DNA of 64,000 nucleotides from Actinomycetes bacterium (GTDB lineage Bacteria; Actinomycetota; Actinomycetes; Actinomycetales; Microbacteriaceae). The stretch covers positions 58,227-122,226 of the forward strand of contig JAEZHW010000057.1 in assembly GCA_023436775.1 (NCBI GenBank), read 5' to 3'. Both the position numbers and the translations under genes were made by a program. Shown piece after piece: positions 53,045 through 62,351 of this stretch (its first letter is position 1; each line of letters opens with the position of its first letter). The notes under the pieces are model-generated. The model was not told the origin of the DNA. It did not search any database and was given only the letters and a program-made list of their open reading frames with translations.

Positions 53045-53589
53045 GCCAGGCCCAAGTCCTCAAGCGAAATAGCGGCGTAGTAGGGGTAGCCCTCGGCCTC
53101 GATGATCTCGCGCGCACCGGTGGCGCGGTCGACGACGACGGCGACACCAGCGATCTCGGCGCCAACCTTCTTCAGGGCCTCGATCGCCTTCAGCGGCGAA
53201 CCACCCGTGGTCGAAGTGTCCTCCACAACGATCACGCGCTTGCCGTTCAGATCCGGGCCCTCGACCTGCTTGCCGCGGCCGTGATCCTTCGGCTCCTTGC
53301 GCACCACGAAGGCGTCATAGGTCTTGCCAGCAATGGCGCCCTGATGCAGGATCGCCGAGGCGATCGGGTCCGCACCCATGGTCAGGCCACCGACTGCGGC
53401 GACGTCGGGAATGTCCTTGATCAGGTCCAGCATGACCTGGCCGATCAGCGGCGCGACGCGGTGGTCCAGGCTCACCTTGCGGAGGTCGACATAGTAGGTC
53501 GCCTTCTTGCCGCTGGTCAGGGTGAAGTCACCGTGGAAGACCGCTTCTTCCGAGATGTAGCGGATCAGTTGTTCGCGCACGTCAGTCAC
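53041..53589 (-). CDS. pyrE: orotate phosphoribosyltransferase
   Basis: 182 residues. Converts orotate and PRPP to OMP. Motifs: FTLTSGKKATYYVDLRKV, GLTMGADPIASAI, FVVRKEPKDHGRGK and the PRPP loop VIVVEDTSTTGGSPLKA. GTG start; TAGCAT lies at -12 to -7. Divergent from xth with both promoters in a 62-base gap. Confidence 0.94.
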   Translation of the reverse strand: MTDVREQLIRYISEEAVFHGDFTLTSGKKATYYVDLRKVSLDHRVAPLIGQVMLDLIKDIPDVAAVGGLTMGADPIASAILHQGAIAGKTYDAFVVRKEPKDHGRGKQVEGPDLNGKRVIVVEDTSTTGGSPLKAIEALKKVGAEIAGVAVVVDRATGAREIIEAEGYPYYAAISLEDLGLA

Positions 53590-53595
53590 CCGTCC

Positions 53596-53601
53596 ATGCT
53601 A
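53596..53601 (-). promoter_or_regulatory. -10 box of pyrE, leaderless
   Basis: TAGCAT at -12 to -7 from the GTG at 53589. Confidence 0.55.
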
Positions 53602-53639
53602 GGACAGTTCACCTGCGAACAGGCATTGCAGGATCGCGA

Positions 53640-53645
53640 TACGGT
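53640..53645 (+). promoter_or_regulatory. -10 box of xth, leaderless
   Basis: TACGGT at -12 to -7 from the ATG at 53652. Confidence 0.55.
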
Positions 53646-53651
53646 AAGGGA

Positions 53652-54470
53652 ATGCGCGTCGCAACGTGGAATGTGAACTCGATCCGAACCCGCGCTGCCC
53701 GGGTGGTGGACTGGCTGGTGCGCCAGGACGTCGACGTGCTGGCGATGCAAGAGATCAAATGCAAGCCAGAGCAGTTCCCGCGGGAACTGTTCGAGGCGGC
53801 CGGCTACGACCTGGTCATTCACGGCCTGAACCAGTGGAACGGTGTCGCCTTCGCGAGCCGCCTGCCGATGACCGACGTCGAGACCAGCTTCGAGGGCGCC
53901 CCGATGTTCGGCACCACGCCCATCGTCGAGGCGCGCGCCCTGGGCGTCACCGTCGAGGACATTCGCCTGTGGAGCCTCTACGTGCCCAACGGTCGCACCC
54001 TCGATAACCCGCACTACCCCTACAAGCTCGAATGGCTGGCCGCGCTGGCAAACAACGTGCAGCGCTGGCTGGCCGACAACCCCGAGCAGCCGCTCGCGCT
54101 GATGGGTGACTGGAACATCGCTCCCTTCGATCACGATGTCTGGGACATGCGCGTCTTCGAGGGCGCGACGCACGTCTCAGAGCCCGAACGCGCCGCGTTC
54201 CGCCTGTTCGAAACCATCGGCCTGCGCGACGTCGTGCGCCCGCTCGTGCCCGAGGGCTACACCTACTGGGACTACCAGCAGCTGCGCTTCCCCCGGAACG
54301 AGGGCATGCGCATCGACTTCATCATGGGCTCGCCGGCATTCGCGAACCTGGTCGATGCGGCGTACATTGAGCGTGAAGAGCGCAAGGGCGACGGCCCAAG
54401 CGACCACGTGCCGGTCATGGTCGACCTGGCAGTGGGCCTCGATCCCGACGACTTGCCCATGGTGTTCTAG
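53652..54470 (+). CDS. xth: exodeoxyribonuclease III
   Basis: 272 residues, AP endonuclease/3'-exonuclease of the EEP fold. Motifs: MRVATWNVNSIRTR, MQEIKC with the metal Glu, WSLYVPNGR with the catalytic Tyr, LMGDWNIAP and the C-terminal RIDFIMGS and SDHVPVMVDL. It cleaves abasic sites in base-excision repair. The PLP-enzyme gene follows after 11 bases. Confidence 0.93.
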   Translation: MRVATWNVNSIRTRAARVVDWLVRQDVDVLAMQEIKCKPEQFPRELFEAAGYDLVIHGLNQWNGVAFASRLPMTDVETSFEGAPMFGTTPIVEARALGVTVEDIRLWSLYVPNGRTLDNPHYPYKLEWLAALANNVQRWLADNPEQPLALMGDWNIAPFDHDVWDMRVFEGATHVSEPERAAFRLFETIGLRDVVRPLVPEGYTYWDYQQLRFPRNEGMRIDFIMGSPAFANLVDAAYIEREERKGDGPSDHVPVMVDLAVGLDPDDLPMVF

Positions 54471-54481
54471 CGAGGAAGCAG

Positions 54482-55777
54482 ATGACCAGCACGCAGTCCG
54501 GCAATGACGCCGGTGCACTGCCCAGGCTCGATGCCGCCGACCTCGTCGCGCGCGCCGAAGCGCAGCCCTGGCACGACCCGGCCCGATACTGGGGCGAGCA
54601 CCAGACCGCGACCGCGCACCTGGATCCGCCGATCGCGACCCTGCACTGGGGCGCGCTGGCCTGGAATGCGCAGGACCTGCAGCGGCGCGCGGGCAGCATG
54701 CCGATCCGGGTCGCCTCGAAGTCGCTGCGGGTGCGGTCGGTCCTGGACGCCGTGCTGGAACTGCCCGGATTCGCCGGGGTGCTGGCCTATACGCTGCCGG
54801 AAGCGATCTGGCTCGCCCGCGACGTTCCCGGCCGCGCCGGGATCCCGGATGTGGTCGTCGGCTATCCGAGCGTCGACCGGGCCGCGATCGCGACCCTCGC
54901 CGCCGACCCGCTGCTGGCCGCACGCATCACCCTCATGGTCGACTCGGTCGACCACCTGGACCTGATCGAGGCCGCCGCAGGCCAGGCCGCCGCACCGATC
55001 CGGGTCGCCATCGAACTCGACGCCTCCTACGAGGCGGGGCCGCTCGGCCGCATCGGCGTCTACCGCTCACCCATCCGCACCGCCGCGCAGGCGCGCGCCC
55101 TCGCCGAGGCGATTGTCCGGCGCCCACGCCTGCGCCTGGTCGGCATGATGGCCTACGAGGCGCAGATCGCCGGCCTGGCCGACAACCCCCGCAGCGCCGC
55201 CTACGGCAGCCTCATTCGCTTCCTGCAGCGACGCTCCATCGCCGAGTTACGCGAACGACGCGGCGAGGCGGTCGCCGCGGTCCGTGCCGTGGCCGAGTTG
55301 GAGTTCGTCAACGGTGGCGGCACCGGCAGCCTCGAAACCACCAGCAAGGATGAGGCTGTCACCGAGGCTGCTGCCGGCTCTGGCCTGTTCGGTCCGCACC
55401 TATTCGACCACTACCGCGCCTTCAGCCCAGCACCGGCCACCGCATTCGCACTGCCGGTGGTGCGCCAGCCTGCCAACGGCATGGTGACCTTGCTCGGCGG
55501 CGGCTGGATCGCCTCGGGCCCACCCGGGCCGGACCGGGTCCCGCTGCCGGTGTGGCCAGCCGATGTGCAATACCTGCCTCGCGAGGGAGCGGGCGAGGTG
55601 CAGTCGCCGCTCAAGGGTCCGGGCGCGGCCCGGTTGCGCACCGGCGACCGCGTCTGGCTGCGGCACACCAAGAGCGGCGAAATCAGCGAACACGTGAACG
55701 AGCTGCACGTCATTGACGACGGGACAGTCGTCGGCAGCGTGCCGACCTACCGTGGGGAAGGACAAGCATTTCTGTGA
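54482..55777 (+). CDS. PLP fold-type III enzyme (alanine-racemase N-terminal domain; amino acid deaminase/aldolase type)
   Basis: 431 residues. The barrel carries RVASKSLRVR with the probable PLP Lys, VAIELDASYEAGPLGRIGVY, and a phosphate-loop block FVNGGGTGSLETT. The C-terminal beta domain has LLGGGWIASGPPG and a metal-site-like CxxH replacement ISEHVNEL. This fits the D-threonine-aldolase/D-serine-dehydratase-like branch rather than true Alr. GAGGAAG precedes the ATG. Overlaps the lactone-oxidase gene by GTGA. Substrate unknown. Confidence 0.8.
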   Translation: MTSTQSGNDAGALPRLDAADLVARAEAQPWHDPARYWGEHQTATAHLDPPIATLHWGALAWNAQDLQRRAGSMPIRVASKSLRVRSVLDAVLELPGFAGVLAYTLPEAIWLARDVPGRAGIPDVVVGYPSVDRAAIATLAADPLLAARITLMVDSVDHLDLIEAAAGQAAAPIRVAIELDASYEAGPLGRIGVYRSPIRTAAQARALAEAIVRRPRLRLVGMMAYEAQIAGLADNPRSAAYGSLIRFLQRRSIAELRERRGEAVAAVRAVAELEFVNGGGTGSLETTSKDEAVTEAAAGSGLFGPHLFDHYRAFSPAPATAFALPVVRQPANGMVTLLGGGWIASGPPGPDRVPLPVWPADVQYLPREGAGEVQSPLKGPGAARLRTGDRVWLRHTKSGEISEHVNELHVIDDGTVVGSVPTYRGEGQAFL

Positions 55778-57126
55778 GCACGACCACGCTGACTCTGCCC
55801 AACGGCATCGGCGGCACCAGCCGTCCAGGCCGCTGGCGCAACTGGGGCCGCACCGCCTCGGGACGACCCGTCGCGCTGCTGCGCCCAACCACCGTCGAGC
55901 AGGTGCAGGCCGCCGTGCGCTGGGCCGCCGAACAGGGCCTGACGGTCAAGACGGTCGGGGCCGGCCACAGCTTCAGCGGCATCGCCGCCACTGACGGGGT
56001 GCTGCTCGACATCGCAGGTCTCGATGGCCTGCTGGGCGTGGATGCCGACACCGGTCGCGCCACCTTCGCAGCGGGCACGAACCTGTATCAGGTGCCCGCA
56101 TTGTTGGCGCCGCACGGCCTGGCGATGGCGAACCTCGGCGACATCGACCGGCAGACCCTGGCGGGCGCGACCAGCACCGGCACCCATGGCACCGGCCTCG
56201 CCTTCGGCGGCATCGCCACCCAGTTGCGCGGCCTGACCCTGGTCACGGCGGACGGGTCGCTGCTGCGCATTGACGAGACCACCAACGCCGAGCTGCTGTC
56301 GGCAGCCCGGGTCGGCCTCGGCTCGCTTGGCGTCATTGTCGAGGTGACCCTGCAGTGCGTGCCCGCCTTCCTGCTGCATGCCATCGAACAGCCACTGCCG
56401 CTGGACGAGGTCGAGTCGACGCTGCTGGACCGCTTCCAGAACGAGGACCACTTCGAGTTCCACTGGTTCCCCGGCACGCCGCTGGCCAGCACCAAGACCA
56501 ACCGCCGCCTGCCCGCGGATGCCGAAGTGAATCCGCGCCCGAAGTTTGGCCACTGGATCGACGAGGAAGTCCTCAGCAACGGTGTCTTCCAGGCCACCAG
56601 CACGCTCTCGCGCGCCATCCCGCCGCTGATCACACCGATCAACCAGATCGCCGCGAAGGTCTTCGCCGACGGCGAATTCATCGAGCCCTCGCACCGGGTC
56701 TTCGTCTCGCGCCGCCGCGTGCGCTTCGCCGAACAGGAGTACGCCGTCCCACTCGAGGCGACGCTCACCGCGTTCCAGGAAGTGCGCCGCCTGATCGAGC
56801 GCAAGGGCTGGCGGATCGACTTCCCGATCGAGGTGCGCTGCGCCGCTGCTGACGAGAACTGGCTGTCGACCGCCCACGGTCGCCCCTCGGGCTACATCGC
56901 CGTACACCGCTACTTCCGTCAGGACTACCGCGAATACTTCCGTGAGGTCGAGGCGATCATGCACGCGCACGACGGCCGACCGCACTGGGGCAAGATGCAT
57001 ACCGCGGACGCCGAGTACCTCTCGGGGACCTACCCGAAGTTCGGCGACTTCCTGGCCGTGCGCGACCGGCTCGACCCGCAGCGCCGCTTCCAGAACGCAG
57101 AACTGGCGCGCGTGCTCGGCGCCTAG
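55774..57126 (+). CDS. FAD-linked aldonolactone oxidase (D-arabinono-1,4-lactone oxidase type)
   Basis: 450 residues, VAO-type flavoenzyme. The FAD domain has VGAGHSFSGIA with the His expected to bind FAD covalently, and GATSTGTHGTG. The C-terminal ALO domain ends with the HWGK motif in RPHWGKMHTADAEYL, contacting substrate. Family members oxidise sugar-acid lactones, using oxygen or another acceptor. GTG start inside the previous stop codon; the pair is coupled. Confidence 0.88.
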   Translation: MSTTTLTLPNGIGGTSRPGRWRNWGRTASGRPVALLRPTTVEQVQAAVRWAAEQGLTVKTVGAGHSFSGIAATDGVLLDIAGLDGLLGVDADTGRATFAAGTNLYQVPALLAPHGLAMANLGDIDRQTLAGATSTGTHGTGLAFGGIATQLRGLTLVTADGSLLRIDETTNAELLSAARVGLGSLGVIVEVTLQCVPAFLLHAIEQPLPLDEVESTLLDRFQNEDHFEFHWFPGTPLASTKTNRRLPADAEVNPRPKFGHWIDEEVLSNGVFQATSTLSRAIPPLITPINQIAAKVFADGEFIEPSHRVFVSRRRVRFAEQEYAVPLEATLTAFQEVRRLIERKGWRIDFPIEVRCAAADENWLSTAHGRPSGYIAVHRYFRQDYREYFREVEAIMHAHDGRPHWGKMHTADAEYLSGTYPKFGDFLAVRDRLDPQRRFQNAELARVLGA

Positions 57127-58046
57127 ACCCCGAGCAGCAGGGCGATGAGCAGGATCACCGGCATCGACAGGAACGTCGTAAACAGCACGATGTCCCGCAC
57201 CATCTGCTCGCCGCGCTGGAATCGCACCGCATAATTCCACACGTTCTGCGCGGTGGGCAGGGCGGCGACCACGGTGGCCGCGAACAGCAGGTGGTCGGAC
57301 AGGCCGAAGACGAACTTGCCGAGCAGCCAGGCCGTCAGCGGCATTGCCACCATCTTGAACAGCACCGCGAACACCACCGGGCGACGATCCACCGTGTCCG
57401 CCAGCGGCTTGCTGCCGCGCAGGCTCATGCCGAAGGCGAACAGAATCACCGGAATCGCCGCGCCACCCAGCAGCTCGAAGGGGGCATACACCTCGGCCGG
57501 CAGTTGCAGGCCCGTGACCGACACCACGAAGCCCAGCAACGAGCCGATGATGATCGGGTTGCGCACCGGCTGCAGGGCGACATCCTTCCAGGACACGCGA
57601 CCGCGCACGGTGATGTCCAGCAGCGCGAGCGACAGCGGGGTGATCATCACCACCTGCAGCATGAGTACCGGCGCCGCGTACTGCTCGCCACCAAGCACAT
57701 AGGCAGCCACGGGCAGCCCCATATTGTTCGTGTTGGCAACACCGGAAGCCAGACCAGCCAGCAGCGACTCCGGTGCCGGCTGGCCGAGGAAGAAGCGCGA
57801 CACCAGCGTCGAGATGACCACCATCGACACCAACGCGATCAGCGCAACCAGCAGGTACTCGGTGAACAGTGACGCCACCGGCAACTTCGCAACGACCGTA
57901 AAGAGCAGGGCGGGGGAGGCCGCGAAGAACACGAAAAGGTTGAGGTGCCGCTGCGCTTCGCCAGGCAGGACGTCCAACCGACGAACCAGGTAGCCGGCAA
58001 AGACCACCAAACCGATTACGGCAAAGCCGACGAGAACGCCGTACAC
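57123..58046 (-). CDS. AEC (auxin efflux carrier) family transporter
   Basis: 307 residues, ten membrane segments in two inverted repeats, a normal AEC length. GTG at 58046 gives VYGVLVGFAVIGLVVFAGYLVRR, the standard first helix. Asn-rich NTNNMGLPVAAY and the later helix FAATVVAALPTAQNVW are family blocks. Prokaryotic members export small carboxylates such as malate; substrate not predictable. Convergent with the oxidase, their stops overlapping by 4 bases. Confidence 0.85.
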   Translation of the reverse strand: MYGVLVGFAVIGLVVFAGYLVRRLDVLPGEAQRHLNLFVFFAASPALLFTVVAKLPVASLFTEYLLVALIALVSMVVISTLVSRFFLGQPAPESLLAGLASGVANTNNMGLPVAAYVLGGEQYAAPVLMLQVVMITPLSLALLDITVRGRVSWKDVALQPVRNPIIIGSLLGFVVSVTGLQLPAEVYAPFELLGGAAIPVILFAFGMSLRGSKPLADTVDRRPVVFAVLFKMVAMPLTAWLLGKFVFGLSDHLLFAATVVAALPTAQNVWNYAVRFQRGEQMVRDIVLFTTFLSMPVILLIALLLGV

Positions 58047-58172
58047 GCCACCGCCCCGAATCACGAAGGGAGAACCCGGCGAGACCCGCCGATGGCTCCA
58101 GGCTACCTGTCTCTGGCAGATTCTGCCGTAGGAATCCGTCGCGAGGGGGAGGCCCGCGCTGCGCCAGCCCAC

Positions 58173-58178
58173 TACCCT
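58173..58178 (+). promoter_or_regulatory. -10 box of the two-component operon
   Basis: TACCCT, 7 bases before the ATG at 58186. Confidence 0.45.
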
Positions 58179-58185
58179 GGAGGCC

Positions 58186-59523
58186 ATGAGCGAGACGCCC
58201 GTGGCACAGCCAGCGCCGGTGGACGAAGACTGGGTGCGCCCGACCCCGCCACCGGAGGAGCTGCGCAAGGACGGCATTGCCGCGGTGCTGATGCTGCTCG
58301 GTATGTCCCTGAGTTGCTACCTGTATGGCGTGCTCAACGTCTACGAGGTTGACATCAACGTTCCGGTCACCGCTGGCTGGGCCATGCTGATGACGCTGCC
58401 CCTGGCCTGGCGGCGCCGCTCCCCGATCACTGTCGCCATGATCATCTCGGCTGGCTTCATCGCCTCCGCCTTCCTGGATATCCAAGAGTTTCTGTTTGGC
58501 AACATCAGCCTGTTCGCCGCAATCTACTCCGTCGGGGCGTGGTCCAAGAACCGCCTCTACGCGCTGATCAGCCGGGTGATCATCACCGCGATCATGCTGC
58601 TCTGGATCGTGCTCACCATGGTGTGGACCAGCGCCTACGAAAGCGGCGCCGGCATCTTCCTCGCCGAGGGCTCCACCATCAGCGCTCGGGTCGCGATGAT
58701 GGGCGTGAACCTGGTGATCAACCTGCTCTACTTTGCTGGCGCCTATTGGTTCGGCGACTCCATGTACCGCGCGGCAAAGGCGCGGGCCCTGATCGAGGCG
58801 CAGGCGGCGGCCCTCGCCGAGCAGCGACGCACCGCGACGCAGCAGGCAGTCACGCTCGAACGCTTGCGCATTGCGCGAGAACTGCACGACGTCGTCGCCC
58901 ACCACGTGTCCGCGATGGGCATTCAAGCGACCGCGGCCCGGCGGTGGCTGGAAGCGGGGAAGGATCCGGCCAAGGCGCTGGATCACCTCGAGGCGGTCGA
59001 ATCGAGCGCCCGCGGCGCGATCGACGAACTGCGTCTGCTGCTGCGGACGCTGCGGGACGACTCTAGCGACCAGGACCAGCCGAGCACGATCGGCGTTGAG
59101 CAGCTGCCGAACCTCGTTGCCGAGAGTGAGCGAGCTGGCTCACCGGCGATCTACCAAGTCGTGGGCGCCCGGTACCACCTGCCCGCCACGGTCGAGCAGA
59201 CCCTGTATCGGGTGGCGCAGGAGGCGCTGAGCAACGTGCGGCGACACGCACCGGGCTCTACCGCAGATGTGCGACTGCGCTACCTCACCGACGCCGTCGA
59301 ACTCGAAGTCAGCAACGGTGGCGCGCAGCGTTCCGAGCCGGTGATTGCCGGCACCGGCCTGGGCTTGACCGGCATGACCGAACGTGTCTCGGCGCTCGGC
59401 GGTACGGTGCAGGCCGGTCCGCGCCGCGACGGCGGCTGGCTGCTGCGGGTACGGATCCCGGCCACCATGCCGGCCCCCGCCTCGACCCGGGCAACCCCGC
59501 GAGCCAAGAAGGTGCGTCGATGA
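58186..59523 (+). CDS. sensor histidine kinase, DesK/NarX (HisKA_3) type
   Basis: 445 residues. Five or six membrane helices (about 25-195) without a large extracytoplasmic loop, so it may sense the membrane itself. A coiled linker leads to the phosphorylation helix ERLRIARELHDVVAHHVSAMG with the phospho-accepting His, then a HATPase domain with EALSNVRRHAPGS (N box) and GTGLGLTGMTERV (G box). ATGA overlap with the regulator gene. The signal is unknown. Confidence 0.92.
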   Translation: MSETPVAQPAPVDEDWVRPTPPPEELRKDGIAAVLMLLGMSLSCYLYGVLNVYEVDINVPVTAGWAMLMTLPLAWRRRSPITVAMIISAGFIASAFLDIQEFLFGNISLFAAIYSVGAWSKNRLYALISRVIITAIMLLWIVLTMVWTSAYESGAGIFLAEGSTISARVAMMGVNLVINLLYFAGAYWFGDSMYRAAKARALIEAQAAALAEQRRTATQQAVTLERLRIARELHDVVAHHVSAMGIQATAARRWLEAGKDPAKALDHLEAVESSARGAIDELRLLLRTLRDDSSDQDQPSTIGVEQLPNLVAESERAGSPAIYQVVGARYHLPATVEQTLYRVAQEALSNVRRHAPGSTADVRLRYLTDAVELEVSNGGAQRSEPVIAGTGLGLTGMTERVSALGGTVQAGPRRDGGWLLRVRIPATMPAPASTRATPRAKKVRR

Positions 59524-60209
59524 CCGCAACCCGCGTCCTCCTGGTGGACGACCAAGCATTGCTGCGCTCGGGCATCCGAGCGATCCTGGAACTCGAGGAC
59601 GACATCACCATCGTCGGCGAGGCCGAGAATGGCCAGCAAGGCATCGAACTCGCGCTGGACCTTGCCCCGGACGTCGTCTGCATGGACGTGCAGATGCCAG
59701 TCCTGGACGGCATCGAGGCGGCCCGACAATTGATTACCAACCCCGCCTTCAGCGGCGCGGTGCTGATGCTCACCACCTTCCACCGCGAGGACTACATCGT
59801 GGCCGCGCTGCAGGCCGGTGCCAGCGGCTTCCTGCTGAAGAACGCTGACCCGGACGAACTGGTGCGCGGTATTCGTGCGGTGGCCCGCGGTGACGCCCTG
59901 CTCTCACCCGAGGTCAGTCGCACGCTCATCACCCGCTTCGGCCAGGCCAGCCTGGAACCGGTCGCCGCCAAGCCGGTGGCCGCGAGCGCCAACACCGAGA
60001 CGCTGGCCACACTCACTGGCCGCGAACGCGAGGTTCTCGAACTCGTCGCCGCCGGCCTCAGCAACGCCGAGATCGCACAGACCCTGTTCGTCGGTGAAGC
60101 CACGGTCAAGACGCACGTCTCGAACCTGCTGCTCAAGCTCGGCGCCCGCGATCGCATCCAGGCGATCGTCTGGGCGTACCAGCACGGCGTCGTCCAGCCT
60201 CGCGCCTAG
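59520..60209 (+). CDS. NarL/LuxR-family response regulator
   Basis: 229 residues. Receiver domain: acidic pair VDDQ, phospho-acceptor Asp in CMDVQMPVLDG, Thr in LTTFHR and Lys in LLKNADPDE. The C-terminal LuxR helix-turn-helix is LTGREREVLELVAAGLSNAEIAQTLFVGEATVKTHVSNLLLKL. Paired with the upstream kinase. Targets unknown: the convergent sugar ABC operon is only a neighbour. Confidence 0.93.
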   Translation: MTATRVLLVDDQALLRSGIRAILELEDDITIVGEAENGQQGIELALDLAPDVVCMDVQMPVLDGIEAARQLITNPAFSGAVLMLTTFHREDYIVAALQAGASGFLLKNADPDELVRGIRAVARGDALLSPEVSRTLITRFGQASLEPVAAKPVAASANTETLATLTGREREVLELVAAGLSNAEIAQTLFVGEATVKTHVSNLLLKLGARDRIQAIVWAYQHGVVQPRA

Positions 60210-60225
60210 GCGACGCCTCCCATCG

Positions 60226-61257
60226 CTATCTGCGGCGAGCCGTCACCGCCCGCTGCAACAGCACGAAGATCAGCAGAATGCCACCCGTGATGATGGTGGT
60301 CATGGCCGCCGGGATGCGGCCGTCGCGCGTGATCAGCACATTCATCAGGCCGAGCACGAGCGCGCCCACCACCGAGCCGAGCACAAAACCGGCGCCACCG
60401 GTGAGCAAGGTGCCACCGATCACGGTCGCCGCAATCGCGTCCAGTTCCCAACCGATACCAGTGATGTTCTGCGCGATGCCGAGACGCGCGGTGTAGACCA
60501 CCGCGGCGAGACCCGCCAGCGTGCCGCTGATCACATAGATCCACAGCTTCGTCTTCACCACCGGCAGACCCATCAGCAGCGCAGAGTTCTCGGAGCCACC
60601 GATCGCGTACACGGTGCAACCGAGGCGGGTCCGGTGCAGCACGAAGAAGGCGGCAACGACGACCGCCACCGCGATCAGCACGTTCGGTGTCAGCATCAGG
60701 TCGTTGACCTTCTCGCCGTCGATGATCTTCCACTCGGTGGCGAGCGAGCGAATCGGCGAATCCTCCGCCAGGCGCTCCGGCTGCGTGCTGAGCATCGAGG
60801 CGAGACCGCGGGCCAGGAACATCATGGCCAGGGTCGCGATAAAGGGCTGCACGTTGAAGTACTGAATCAGTACGCCAGATGCCAGGCCGAACAGCGAACC
60901 CACCACGACCATGATGAGCATCACCAGGTACGGGTTCCAGCCCGCGTTGGCCAGCATCACGCCGCTCACGCTGGAGAACGCGATCACTGCCCCCACGCTC
61001 AGGTCGATGCCGCCGGTGACGATCACGAAGGTCAGGGCCACCGCCAGGATCACCAGGTGCGCATTGTTAATGAGCAGGTTGGAGACCGTGTTGTATTGCA
61101 GGATCCGGCCATAGGCCACCTCGCCGTAGACCACCATGCCAATAAAGAGGACCAGGGCCGCGTAACTGGGCAGCGTCGTCGCGTTGGCGCGGAACCAGTT
61201 GCCAATCCGCGATCCGGACTGGGCGACCAGGGAACGTTCTTGGGTGTCGATGCTCAT
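60226..61257 (-). CDS. sugar ABC transporter permease (YjfF-like)
   Basis: 343 residues, about ten membrane segments, BPD_transp_2 family. VILAVALTFVIVTGGIDLSVGAV and the later GIGWELDAIATVIGGTLLTGGAG blocks are typical of ribose/galactofuranose permeases. It overlaps the other permease gene by ATGA and closes the operon. The paired-permease layout matches YtfT-YjfF of the galactofuranose system. Confidence 0.88.
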   Translation of the reverse strand: MSIDTQERSLVAQSGSRIGNWFRANATTLPSYAALVLFIGMVVYGEVAYGRILQYNTVSNLLINNAHLVILAVALTFVIVTGGIDLSVGAVIAFSSVSGVMLANAGWNPYLVMLIMVVVGSLFGLASGVLIQYFNVQPFIATLAMMFLARGLASMLSTQPERLAEDSPIRSLATEWKIIDGEKVNDLMLTPNVLIAVAVVVAAFFVLHRTRLGCTVYAIGGSENSALLMGLPVVKTKLWIYVISGTLAGLAAVVYTARLGIAQNITGIGWELDAIAATVIGGTLLTGGAGFVLGSVVGALVLGLMNVLITRDGRIPAAMTTIITGGILLIFVLLQRAVTARRR

Positions 61258-62351
61258 CGGACTACCCCCTCGGCTTCGGTCGACACGGCGGTGACCGGGT
61301 CAGGTTGTGCTTGTGCCTGTGCTCGGCGACGACGGAATAGGGCCCGGACTCGCTGGGACTGCAGCAGACAGAGCACCACGATCACCGTGGCCTTGAACGC
61401 GGGTGTTGCCGAGGCCGGAACGCCCAGGAACACCACTGTCTTATCCAGCGTGGCAATCAGCAATGCCCCGACCGCAGCCCCACCGATCGCGAACTTGCCG
61501 CCCGCCAGGGACGTGCCACCAATCACGACGGCGAGGATGGCGTCGAGCTCCATCTGGTTACCGGTGCGCGTCACGTCCACCGTCATGGTGTTCGCGGTCA
61601 CGAAGATGCCCGCGATCCCGGCGAGCAGACCGCTGGCACCGTAGACCGTCAGCAGCAGGCCGTTGGGTCGAATGCCCGCGAGGCGGCTGGCCTGCGGGTT
61701 GATACCGATCGACTCGATCATCAGACCCAGCGCGGTCCGGCGCACGATCAGCGCAACCAGGACGACCACGATCACGGCCAGCAGGAAGATCACCGGCAGG
61801 CCGACCACCGTGCCGTTGGCGATCCACGAGAACGAGTCGCTCTTGCCGGTGGTGTTCTGGCCGTTGGTAATCACCTTGGCAAGGCCACGGCCGGCCAGCA
61901 TCATCACCAGCGTGGTGATGAAGGGTTGGAGGCCAACATAGGCAACCAGCACACCGTTCAGCAGGCCGAGCAGCGTACTCACCGCCAGCGCGGCCAGCAC
62001 GGTCACGATCGTCACGCCCACCGAGTTCGGATCGTTCAGTGCGCGCAGCAACTCCATGGAGACTGCACCCGAGACCGCCATGACCGAACCGACGGACAGG
62101 TCGATGCCGCTGGTGGCGATGACGAGCACCATACCGACCGCGATCATCAGGATCGGAGCAGCGGCGCGCAGGATGTCGATGACGTTGCCGGACAGGTTCC
62201 CGGTGTTGGGGTTGACCCGCACCCCGAGGTAGCCCGGGTCACGGATTACGTTCAGGAGCAGCAGCACCAGGATGGCGACGATGCCCCAGAAGAATTGGCT
62301 GCGGACCAGCGTCTGCACTGCGGCCAGGGGCCGGTTCGGGTTTTCGCTCAT
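61254..62351 (-). CDS. sugar ABC transporter permease (YtfT-like)
   Basis: 365 residues, BPD_transp_2 family. VGMVLVIATSGIDLSVGSVMAVSGAV and GNQMELDAILAVVIGGTSLAGGKF are the paralogous counterparts of motifs in the following permease. ATGA overlaps on both sides show tight coupling with ATPase and second permease. Confidence 0.88.
   Translation of the reverse strand: MSENPNRPLAAVQTLVRSQFFWGIVAILVLLLLNVIRDPGYLGVRVNPNTGNLSGNVIDILRAAAPILMIAVGMVLVIATSGIDLSVGSVMAVSGAVSMELLRALNDPNSVGVTIVTVLAALAVSTLLGLLNGVLVAYVGLQPFITTLVMMLAGRGLAKVITNGQNTTGKSDSFSWIANGTVVGLPVIFLLAVIVVVLVALIVRRTALGLMIESIGINPQASRLAGIRPNGLLLTVYGASGLLAGIAGIFVTANTMTVDVTRTGNQMELDAILAVVIGGTSLAGGKFAIGGAAVGALLIATLDKTVVFLGVPASATPAFKATVIVVLCLLQSQRVRALFRRRRAQAQAQPDPVTAVSTEAEGVVR

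Noticed and set aside
55747..58986. 1079-residue minus-strand frame spanning three genes
   Set aside because: Covers the lactone oxidase, AEC transporter and kinase on other frames; no own domain; high-GC artefact.
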